A stretch of DNA of 64,000 nt, taken from Treponema primitia ZAS-2 (GTDB taxonomy: Bacteria; Spirochaetota; Spirochaetia; Treponematales; Breznakiellaceae). The notes under the pieces are model-generated. The model was not told the DNA's origin. It was given only the letters and a program-made list of their open reading frames with translations, and did no database searches. This document shows, piece by piece, positions 8,099 through 15,498 of the stretch (positions within the stretch are counted from its first letter, which is position 1; every line of letters starts with the position of its first letter). A program made the translations under genes and the position numbers. Location of the stretch: assembly GCF_000214375.1 (NCBI RefSeq), contig NC_015578.1, positions 3,658,001-3,722,000 on the forward strand, written 5' to 3'.

Positions 8099-9622
8099 TT
8101 ATAGTTTGCTCAATTCTGCAAAATCACCTTTTAAGTTTCCGTATATGGACTTATAAACCATAAACAAGCGGTCGTAGATCTTCTGCGCCTCCCCATTGGG
8201 TCTCACAGGCTCGTCAAAAACCTGCCAGTTTTGGACATCCTCGTAGCTGAAACACCCGGTTCCCACTCCAGCAAGGATCACATCCCCCAGATTCGCCTCC
8301 ACATCATCCTTGGGACAGAGAATCGAATGGCCCGTAACATCGGCGATGATCTGCCGCCACAAGGGAGACTTAGCGGCGCCCCCGGCTACCAGAATAGATT
8401 CGCCGATATCAGTGTTGGTACTTTCCATAGAATCCCGCAGGGAATAGGCCACCCCCTCAAGGAAGGCCCGGTAGATATGCCCCCTGGTGTGGGTCAGGCT
8501 TAGGCCAACCAGGGTTCCCCGGGCGTTGGTGTCCCAGATGGGGCTCCGCTCTCCCATAAAGTAGGGGAGCAGGATCAGGCCTTCACTGCCGGGGCCTATC
8601 CCGGTGGCTAATTTATCCAGGGCTCTATAGGCGTCGGGGCCGCCGTTCTGTTCGGCGATCCGTTCCGGCTGGCCAAAATTGTCCCGGAACCACTTGATCA
8701 GGGCGCCTGCGGTAGCGGCCCCGCCAAAGGAATAGGACAGGGTTTTCGCATCCTTCACATAGGGCATCTCGATAAGGCCCTGGGCGGGAATGGGTTTGTC
8801 GTGGATCAGGGCGGCGCACATGGAGGTTCCGATGGCGGTGGCGTAGGTCCCGGGCTTGAACACCCCAAGCCCCAGGGTCGCCACCACGCAGTCAACCCCG
8901 CCGGCGCATACGGGGGTTCCCTCCTTCAGCCCCAGGTCCTCCGCCACGGCTTTGGTCAAATGCCCCACGATGTCGCTGGACTCAACGATACGTTGAGGCA
9001 TCATGCTCAGGGGAATGCCCATCTCGGCGAGCAGCTCCGCAGACCAGGTCCGGGTATTCATATCAAAGATGCCACCGATATTGCCCGCCGAGGAATAGTC
9101 CACCGCGATTTCCCCGGTCCACTGATAGATCACATAGGCGTTGGGGGGCAGAAACAGCTTGGTTTTCTTCCAATTATCAGGCTCGTTATCCTTAATCCAA
9201 AGTATTTTCGTGTATCCATAATAAGGATCGGTCCCGTTATGGGTGATCTTCCGTATCCGGTCTATGCCTATATGCTCCAGCACCCACTTTTCCTGGGCTC
9301 CGGCCCGGCGATCCATCCATATAAGACAGGGCCGCAGGGGCTTCATATCCCCGTCCAGGGGAATGCCGGAACCGCCGTAGAGGCCACTCACCGCAAGCCC
9401 CGCAATATCCCCGGCATTACAGCCGCTTTTTTTCACCAGCTCCCGGATTGAGGCATTGCACGCCTCCAGCCAGACCTGGGGCCACTGCTCCGCCCAGAGC
9501 GCCCGGGGGGTTAACACATCGTAGGTTTTCAGGCTGGAAGCGATAAGCTTACCCCCCGTATCCATGAGTATGGACTTGGTTCCCGACGTCCCAATATCAA
9601 TTCCAACCAGATACTTTGCCAT
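8099..9622 (-). CDS. FGGY-family carbohydrate kinase (xylulokinase-like)
   Basis: ATP-dependent sugar kinase of 507 residues with the actin-like fold: phosphate-1 motif GIDIGTSGTKSI at residues 7-18, the substrate aspartate region in GVDCVVATLGLG (residues 240-252), adenosine-site motif VAGGAAKSPLWRQIIADV and DVILAGVG near the C-terminus. ATG 9622 follows GAGGA at suitable spacing; the open frame to 9718 would start inside the operator region. It is the first gene of the operon, 18 bp ahead of the dehydrogenase. Xylulose, ribulose, gluconate and glycerol kinases share this pattern, so only the family is secure. Confidence 0.9.
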   Translation of the reverse strand: MAKYLVGIDIGTSGTKSILMDTGGKLIASSLKTYDVLTPRALWAEQWPQVWLEACNASIRELVKKSGCNAGDIAGLAVSGLYGGSGIPLDGDMKPLRPCLIWMDRRAGAQEKWVLEHIGIDRIRKITHNGTDPYYGYTKILWIKDNEPDNWKKTKLFLPPNAYVIYQWTGEIAVDYSSAGNIGGIFDMNTRTWSAELLAEMGIPLSMMPQRIVESSDIVGHLTKAVAEDLGLKEGTPVCAGGVDCVVATLGLGVFKPGTYATAIGTSMCAALIHDKPIPAQGLIEMPYVKDAKTLSYSFGGAATAGALIKWFRDNFGQPERIAEQNGGPDAYRALDKLATGIGPGSEGLILLPYFMGERSPIWDTNARGTLVGLSLTHTRGHIYRAFLEGVAYSLRDSMESTNTDIGESILVAGGAAKSPLWRQIIADVTGHSILCPKDDVEANLGDVILAGVGTGCFSYEDVQNWQVFDEPVRPNGEAQKIYDRLFMVYKSIYGNLKGDFAELSKL

Positions 9623-9661
9623 AAGTACATCCTCGATTGAACCACAAGTTTGACACAAACA

Positions 9662-9679
9662 AACGATTGCGCAATCGTT
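9662..9679. promoter_or_regulatory. LacI-family operator candidate
   Basis: The sequence AACGATTGCGCAATCGTT is a perfect 18-bp palindrome with the central CG step typical of LacI/GalR/PurR operators. It lies 40 bp upstream of the kinase start, in the 5' region of the eight-gene minus-strand operon. A LacI-family gene follows 1.7 kb away on the other strand. A second, shorter dyad (CGTTAACG, 9676-9683) overlaps its edge. Confidence 0.7.
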
Positions 9680-9778
9680 AACGCAACTGTTTAAGTATGG
9701 TAACACTGAAAATTTCACCTGTCAAGAAAAAAGTTTAAAAAATATTGGAAAATAACAAGAAGGCGCCCGGCGCCGAAT

Positions 9779-10837
9779 TTGTCAAAAGTACTCGAATCCA
9801 GCGGGCGTAATAGCGTCCTAAACTCCAAATCCTTTACACGCCCCTGTTTTACAGTTATCTTTACAGTAGAAATAAGTATATTAGCCCTTCAGGAACTTGC
9901 CGTCACCCGCCAAGCCCGTATCTCCACGGTCAAAGCCTCCCATAAGGAAGAATTTGCCCAGTACCTTACCCCCTTCGAAATTGCCCGGTACATGGCAGAA
10001 TTGACGCTCCGCTATAAAAGAACAGACACGCCACAATTTGGTCGTCCCATTGTAATCCTCGATCCCGGAGCGGGTTCAGGCATACTTGCAGGTTCTCTTG
10101 TCAATTTCTTGCAAAGACAGCACCAAAACATCCCCTTATCTCTTGAAGCTTGGGAGATAGACCCCACGATATTCGATACCCTCGACCAAACTTTAAGCCA
10201 TCTCGGAGTTCCGTATACCATACGCCGGGAAGATTTTATCTCCCAAATGAGCCATGAAATTTACAGGAAGCTGAACCGCCAATATGACCTTATCATCATG
10301 AACCCGCCATACAAGAAGATAAATTCCGGTACTATCTACCGCGGTGACTTGCATGACATTGGTATCGAAACAGTAAATACCTATAGTGCCTTTATAGCTA
10401 TAGCCGTAAAATTACTTGCAGAAGGCGGCGTCCTCACAGCCATTGTTTCACGCAGTTTTTGTAACGGCCTTTATTTTTTGCCTTTTAGAAAATTCCTTAA
10501 CGCAAACATTGTTATCCGTCATATCCATTCTTTTGAGAAACGTGATACTGCCTTTGCCGATGAAAAAGTCCTGCAGGAAAATATCATCATCACGCTCCAA
10601 AAATCAAAAGGCCGCAAAAAGCCTATAACGATTAGCCATTCTGTTGATAAGATATTTTCAGGATATTTTGAATTTTCAGGTCACACCCAGGTTAATGCAA
10701 CCGATTTGCGCAATATGTGGTATCCTTCCAGAGAAACACTCATCAAATTCGGCCATCTTGTCCAGGGTAAAGCTATTGATGAATATGACACTGTTTATAC
10801 AACATTAAACAAACAGGAAAAAAATGGCGGCCAATAA
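9779..10837 (+). pseudogene. N6-adenine DNA methyltransferase of a BsuBI/PstI-type system, internally deleted
   Basis: Remnant of a type II modification enzyme. It keeps the N-terminal signature EFAQYLTPFEIARYMAEL, the SAM-binding motif ILDPGAGSGILAG and the catalytic NPPY (IIMNPPYKK). After about residue 285 the reading jumps from ITISHS directly to VDKIF...FSGHTQVNATDL, a segment that in intact relatives sits near the C-terminus behind the target recognition domain. About 150 residues including that domain therefore appear deleted in frame. The only upstream start is TTG 9779 and the first 40 or so residues look unlike the family. Modification activity is unlikely. The fragment separates the catabolic operon from its presumed LacI regulator. 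Confidence 0.75.
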
Positions 10838-11338
10838 TAATGGCATGAAGGCCCAAAACTTTCAGAAGCCCTACAGGTACTTGTTGACCTTGATGTCCCC
10901 AGAGCCCTGCAGAACGACCGCACCGCTCTTTGCTTATTGGCATTATTGGATATTAAACCTGAAAGCAAATGGGAAGATGCAAAAACTCCTCTTATTGGTA
11001 TAACACCCATAATGGACTATGCCAAGAATAATTATGATAAGGATTATGCCCCCAATTCGCGCGAAACTTTTCGCCGTTTCAGTATGCACCAGTTAGTAGA
11101 AGCCGGAATTGCCCTCTATAACCCCGATAAGCCGGATCGTCCTGTAAATAGCCCTCATGCAGTCTATCAAATATCTGCGGCAGCAGTCCTTCTTATCAAA
11201 CATTTTGGGACTAAAGCTTTTGCGCCCCTTTTGACCGACTTCAAAGCAAAAGTCGGCTCCCTTGCAGAACGCTACCAGCAAGTACGCAATATGGCGATGA
11301 TACCCGTTCAAATTTCCGGTGATAAGTTTTTAGGGTAA
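10824..11338 (+). pseudogene. BsuBI/PstI-family restriction endonuclease, frameshifted and truncated
   Basis: Remnant of the partner endonuclease. Reading starts at ATG 10824 (MAANNNGMKAQ) overlapping the methylase end, but family sequence continues in another frame from about 10859 (KLSEALQVLVDLDVPRALQ, then LLALLDIKP, GITPIMDYAK, NSRETFRRFSMHQLVEAGIA and YNPDKPDRPVNS). This fits loss of one base near 10850-10860. The frame stops at 11338 just after RNMAMIPVQISGD, which is the end of the N-terminal domain; the whole C-terminal catalytic domain is missing. It cannot be an active nuclease. Known family enzymes are a little over 300 residues. Confidence 0.78.
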
Positions 11339-11381
11339 TCATGCTGTATCTCCTTGTTTTTCTTTGACACAGGTGCAAAAA

Positions 11382-12476
11382 ATGAATAGCATGGGGATTA
11401 TGGATGAACAAAAGGACGATTCTGGCACCGGATCAGTACAAAATGGCAAATTTCGCAAACCAACTATGAAAGATGTGGCGGAAGCCGCAGGGGTATCCAT
11501 AACCACGGTCTCCCATGTCCTGAATGAGACCCGTTTTGTCTCTCAGGAAGTAACAACCAAGGTCAAAAATGCGGTGGAATCCCTCAATTTTAGGGCCAAT
11601 CCCATTGCGCGGAACCTCAGAAGCGGGGAATCACGGATTATTGGCTTTGTGGTATCCAACCTGGAGCACTACTTTTATGTCAATATTGCCAAGGGTATTG
11701 AAAAAACTATCAATTCCCTGGGGTACCAACTGGTTCTTATTGATTCGGCGGAAAACAAGGACGCTGAAATCAAAAATATAGAATCCCTCTATCTCCGGGG
11801 GACCGATGGTATCATCATAGCCCCCACGACTACCGATTGCGGCTACCTGAAAAACATAGTGCCCCCGGACTTCCCCCTGGTTTTTGTGGACAGGCAGCCC
11901 GTCGCCTACCAGGCCGATTGTGTCCTCCTCAACAATTCCGGGGCCGCTTATGAGGCAACCCGGTACCTGTTGAATAAGGGGCATACAAAAATCGGCTTTG
12001 TTTCCTTTCATTTTGGGGAAACCGACATCGATCCCACCATTATGGAGCGTATTGAAGGGTATAAACGGGCATACCGGGATGCGGAGCTTACAATTGAAGA
12101 GAAGCTCATCAGGGCAGTCCACGGAGGATCTTCCACCCCGGCGGAACTCCGCTATGCCGAACCGTATACTATAATGAAGGAATTTCTCGGCTCTTCGGTC
12201 CAGGCGGTGCTCTGTGGAAACAGCCTGGCGGCGATCGGGGTATTCTCCTGCCTTAAGGAGGCTTCGGTCAAAATCCCCGGGGATATCGCCCTGATCAGCT
12301 TCGATGACGATCTCTGGCTTTCTATGGCTACCCCCTGTATCTCCGCAGTAGCCCAACCCGCCGAATCCATAGGCTCCACCGCTGCCCGGCAGCTTTTAAA
12401 ACGGCTTCAGACAAAAACGATGAATTATGAGACCATTCGGCTGAATGCGGAGATTATTTACCGGGAGTCCTGTTAA
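11382..12476 (+). CDS. LacI-family transcriptional regulator
   Basis: DNA-binding repressor/activator of 364 residues. The HTH is at about residues 27-46 (PTMKDVAEAAGVSITTVSHV), followed by the hinge (NPIARNLRSGESRIIG) and a periplasmic-binding-like ligand domain ending with ISFDDDLWLSMATPCISAV and the usual REQPAESIG-type helix (here AVAQPAESIGSTAARQLL). ATG 11382 has AGGTG at good spacing; the frame is open from TTG 11364. It is the best candidate to bind the 18-bp dyad at 9662 and to sense the substrate of the minus-strand operon. The R-M remnant now lies between them. Confidence 0.93.
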   Translation: MNSMGIMDEQKDDSGTGSVQNGKFRKPTMKDVAEAAGVSITTVSHVLNETRFVSQEVTTKVKNAVESLNFRANPIARNLRSGESRIIGFVVSNLEHYFYVNIAKGIEKTINSLGYQLVLIDSAENKDAEIKNIESLYLRGTDGIIIAPTTTDCGYLKNIVPPDFPLVFVDRQPVAYQADCVLLNNSGAAYEATRYLLNKGHTKIGFVSFHFGETDIDPTIMERIEGYKRAYRDAELTIEEKLIRAVHGGSSTPAELRYAEPYTIMKEFLGSSVQAVLCGNSLAAIGVFSCLKEASVKIPGDIALISFDDDLWLSMATPCISAVAQPAESIGSTAARQLLKRLQTKTMNYETIRLNAEIIYRESC

Positions 12477-12530
12477 CTTTATAGTAGAAAATGCCGAAAA
12501 TTTACGAATGAAACACTTTCTTTGTTTCTA

Positions 12531-12560
12531 TTGCAATATACTTTTATATTGAATTATACT
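12531..12560 (+). promoter_or_regulatory. sigma70-type promoter candidate for the OmpA-like lipoprotein
   Basis: TTGCAA (12531-12536), an 18-bp spacer and TATACT (12555-12560), followed by the AGGAG ribosome binding site at about 12567 and ATG 12577. The leader is therefore very short. No other gene start lies downstream on this strand. Confidence 0.5.
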
Positions 12561-12576
12561 AAATCTAGGAGTTTTC

Positions 12577-13506
12577 ATGAAAAAAACATTGTCAGCTATC
12601 TTGGGATTTCTAATCATATTGTGTGTCCTTTCATGCGCCGCAGCCCCGCCGCCTGCGCCGCCGCCTCCGGTAGAGGTGCCGCCCCCCCCTCCGCCGCCGC
12701 CACCTCCTCCGCCCCCGCCGCCTCCCCCGCCGCCGCCTGAACCTGATGCGGAAATTGTGGAGGAACCTGATCTTGAAGGCCCGGTATTGAACGCTGTTTT
12801 CTCGTCGGATCTTTTCAGCCCCGATGGGGATGGTGAAAACGATGAGATGTTTATTGAGCTGAGCGCCGAGGATGAAGCGGGCATCTGGAGTTGGATGATT
12901 GAAATTTTCGACCCTGAGCCTTCGACTAATCTGTTCTTCAGGATAAGCGGCGAAGGGAAACCTCCCTCGAAACTTGTCTGGGACGGCCACAGCAACATCA
13001 CCGGCGAGCTGGTACAATCCGCTTCGGATTATCCCTGTGCCTTCACGGTAACCGACACTCTGGGCAATGTATCAATCATACGCGGAGTAATCCGGGTGGA
13101 TATTCTGGTTATACGGGAAGGAGATCTGCTCCGGGTACAGGTGCCGTCCATTGTGTTCGGGTCCAATTCCGGGGGCTTCGACGGCCTTTCAAAGGAAGTC
13201 ATCGATAACAACGAATTTATTCTCACCCGTATTGCAGAGGTTCTGAACAAATTTGACGCCTACAAAATTTCGGTTGAGGGCCATACAAACCCCCTGACCC
13301 GGGCTGAACGGGAACGCCCATCGGCGGCGGATCGTAGGCTCAGTGAACAGCGGGCAAATACCGTGGTGGATCACCTGGTAAACCTCGGGGTAGATCGCAG
13401 CCGCCTGAGCGCTTTTGGTATCGCCGGCGCCCGGCCTATCGTCCCCCTGGAGGACAAGGATAACTGGTGGAAAAACCGGCGGGTTGAGTTCCTGCTGGTG
13501 CGGTAA
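12577..13506 (+). CDS. OmpA-family peptidoglycan-binding lipoprotein with polyproline spacer
   Basis: Exported lipoprotein of 309 residues. The signal peptide ends in a lipobox (CVLSC, Cys about residue 20). It is followed by a proline-rich spacer containing an uninterrupted run of about 20 prolines, then an acidic linker, a FlgD/Ig-like middle domain (FSPDGDGENDEMFIELSAED) and an OmpA C-terminal domain with the diaminopimelate-binding pattern (VEGHTNP, LSEQRANTVVDHLVNLG, NRRVEFLLV). It probably links a membrane to the peptidoglycan, with the polyproline stretch as a rigid rod. Such a run would need elongation factor P to be translated. Middle domains of this type occur in several Treponema proteins. 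Confidence 0.9.
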   Translation: MKKTLSAILGFLIILCVLSCAAAPPPAPPPPVEVPPPPPPPPPPPPPPPPPPPPEPDAEIVEEPDLEGPVLNAVFSSDLFSPDGDGENDEMFIELSAEDEAGIWSWMIEIFDPEPSTNLFFRISGEGKPPSKLVWDGHSNITGELVQSASDYPCAFTVTDTLGNVSIIRGVIRVDILVIREGDLLRVQVPSIVFGSNSGGFDGLSKEVIDNNEFILTRIAEVLNKFDAYKISVEGHTNPLTRAERERPSAADRRLSEQRANTVVDHLVNLGVDRSRLSAFGIAGARPIVPLEDKDNWWKNRRVEFLLVR

Positions 13507-13538
13507 ATACTAAAAAATCTTTTGGGTTATTGGTAATG

Positions 13539-13575
13539 GGGGCTTTGCGGATGGTTTTCCGCAAAGCCCCTTTTT
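13539..13575 (+). terminator. intrinsic terminator after the OmpA-like gene
   Basis: A perfect 12-bp stem, GGGGCTTTGCGG (13539-13550) with CCGCAAAGCCCC (13559-13570), an 8-base loop and TTTTT directly after. No U tract follows in the minus direction, so it serves the plus strand only. Confidence 0.9.
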
Positions 13576-13618
13576 ACTGTAGGGGTGTTGGGCGCCCTAA
13601 AAGGGAACCTGAGGAACC

Positions 13619-15412
13619 CTACAGGGTCCCTTCGTAGATCAGTTTCTCCGCCCCATCCAGGGTTACCGTGGAATTTTCCTCAAATAAATTCATTGCCCCC
13701 GGTACTTGGGCCACATAGACCACATTGGGGTTGATATTCTTGATATGCTCCCGGGACAATTCCGAAGTCCCCTCAAGGATAACGCCGTCCACGATGCGGA
13801 TAATGGGGGTAAAGGATTCATCCAGGGTATGGGTCAGGAGTATTTCCCCCCCCTTGCTCCGAAGCCACCGGGCCGCCTCTACAAGGTTTTCCGCCTTAAT
13901 CACCCGGCCGGTACAGCGGCCGCCGAAGCCCCGGGCACCCCGGCCCAGTACGGTACCGATTACATGGACCCTGATGCTGTTGGTGGTTATGGGCGAATTG
14001 ACCGGCAGCCCCGCCACTACCACCACCTTATCCGCAGATGCGGCAAAGCCTTCCTTGATCGCGGCACCGATAGCCCCCTGGATCATGGCCTCCGAATCCT
14101 CTTCCCTCTGTACCTCCACTGGGACCACCCCCCAATAGAGGAGGAGCCGCCGGCGCACCTTTTCACTGGGGGTAGCCGCCACAATACAGCGTTGGGGACG
14201 GCGCTTGCTCACCAGCTGGGCGGTAAGGCCGCTCAGGGTGGGCATGATGATACAGGAAGCGCCGATAGCGTCGGCGGTGTTAACCGCAGCCCCGGCGATG
14301 ACCTGGCCCAGATCCTGTTCGTGGAAGGTTCTGCGGCGTTCCCACATGTTGTTCCGGTATTCCTCCGAAGACTCCGCCGCCAGGGCGATGCGGTCCATCA
14401 CTTCTACCGCCGCTTCAGGCCAGGCGCCGTTGGCGGTTTCTCCGGAAAGCATCACGCAGTCCGTGCCGTCCAGGATAGCGTTGGCCACATCCCCCGCTTC
14501 AGCCCGGGTAGGCCGGGAGTTATGGGTCATGGAGTCCAACATCTGGGTGGCGGTGATCACCGGCTTTCCCTCTTTATTGCAGAGGCTGATGATCCGTTTC
14601 TGTTCCAGGGGCACCCGTTCAGGGGGTATCTGCACCCCTAGGTCTCCCCGGGCTACCATTATCCCGGCAGAAACCCGGATAATTTCTTCGATATTTTGCA
14701 GCCCCTCATCGTCTTCAATTTTAGCAATAACCTGCATATCCGAACCGATGGAGACCAGGTATTTCTGTATGGCCGTAACATCCGAAGCCTTGCGGATAAA
14801 GGAAGCCGCCACATAATCCATCTCCTGTTCATGGCCAAACCGGAGATCATCCATATCCTTTTCAGACATAGCCGGAAGCCGGGTGTGCACCCCCAGGATG
14901 TTCACATTTTTCCTGCCCCCCAATTCTCCCCCGGTTTCAACCCGGCAGCGCATGACCCGTCCCTCAAGGGAAAGAACATCCAGGGAAAAAATCCCATCCG
15001 CAATAAGGATCCGGGCGCCTGGCCGTATATCATCTGCCAGGGATTGGTAACTCACGGTGATCCGCCCTTTACTGGTAAAAGCGCCCTCCTCACCATAGAG
15101 GGCCGTCGCATCGGCTTCGGCGATCACATCCAATTTTTCACCGGAAACCAACTCGACAATACCGTTGTCCCTGATCTTGCCGGTGCGAATTTCCGGGCCC
15201 TTGGTATCCAGGATCAGGGCAATGGGAACCCCCTCGGCGGCGGCGGCCTCCCGGACCCGGGCTATCATCGCCCCATGATACCCATGTTCCCCATGGGAAA
15301 AATTAAACCGGGCCAGGTTCATCCCCTTACGGATTAGGGAACGGACCATTTCCAACGATTCTGTGGTAGGTCCCATGGTACAAATAATGTGGGTATTTCG
15401 GATTATTTTCAT
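13619..15412 (-). CDS. pyk: pyruvate kinase, long form with C-terminal extension
   Basis: Makes pyruvate and ATP from PEP and ADP. The protein begins MKIIRNTHIICTMGP, has RFNFSHGEHGYH, LDTKGPEIRTG, the K-binding active-site loop VIAKIEDDEGLQNIEEI, VARGDLGVQIP and ATQMLDSM..PTRAE, and the C-terminal allosteric domain with SGLTAQLVSKRRPQ. About 95 residues after the normal end (IKAENLVEAARWLRSKGGEIL onward) form the extra PEP-utilising-mobile-like domain seen in Bacillus-type enzymes, giving 597 residues. ATG 15412 matches the conserved start; the frame is open to 15475. The gene is monocistronic and faces uvrB in tandem. Confidence 0.95.
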   Translation of the reverse strand: MKIIRNTHIICTMGPTTESLEMVRSLIRKGMNLARFNFSHGEHGYHGAMIARVREAAAAEGVPIALILDTKGPEIRTGKIRDNGIVELVSGEKLDVIAEADATALYGEEGAFTSKGRITVSYQSLADDIRPGARILIADGIFSLDVLSLEGRVMRCRVETGGELGGRKNVNILGVHTRLPAMSEKDMDDLRFGHEQEMDYVAASFIRKASDVTAIQKYLVSIGSDMQVIAKIEDDEGLQNIEEIIRVSAGIMVARGDLGVQIPPERVPLEQKRIISLCNKEGKPVITATQMLDSMTHNSRPTRAEAGDVANAILDGTDCVMLSGETANGAWPEAAVEVMDRIALAAESSEEYRNNMWERRRTFHEQDLGQVIAGAAVNTADAIGASCIIMPTLSGLTAQLVSKRRPQRCIVAATPSEKVRRRLLLYWGVVPVEVQREEDSEAMIQGAIGAAIKEGFAASADKVVVVAGLPVNSPITTNSIRVHVIGTVLGRGARGFGGRCTGRVIKAENLVEAARWLRSKGGEILLTHTLDESFTPIIRIVDGVILEGTSELSREHIKNINPNVVYVAQVPGAMNLFEENSTVTLDGAEKLIYEGTL

Positions 15413-15498
15413 CGGATACCGCCTTTCCTGATGCAGGATAAGAATAGTATAGTACGCAGGGATGGATGTCCACAAGGAGACGAACCGATATTGACCCC

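Noticed and set aside
11240-11275. CCGACTTCAAAG...GTCGGCTCCCTTGCAG inside the nuclease remnant as a further palindromic element copy.
   Set aside because: The outer parts (ACTTGCAAC, AAGTTCCCCGCGC) are absent and the residues fit the endonuclease family, so it is ordinary coding sequence.
9649-11371. 9-bp direct repeat TTTGACACA at 9649-9657 and 11363-11371 flanking the R-M remnant, as a target-site duplication.
   Set aside because: Nine bases of promoter-like sequence can recur by chance, and the copies do not abut the ends of the methylase or nuclease reading frames.
12528-13017. Long minus-strand ORFs with glycine- or arginine-rich translation opposite the OmpA-like gene.
   Set aside because: They are antisense readings of the polyproline tract; the plus-strand gene has signal peptide, lipobox and OmpA domain.
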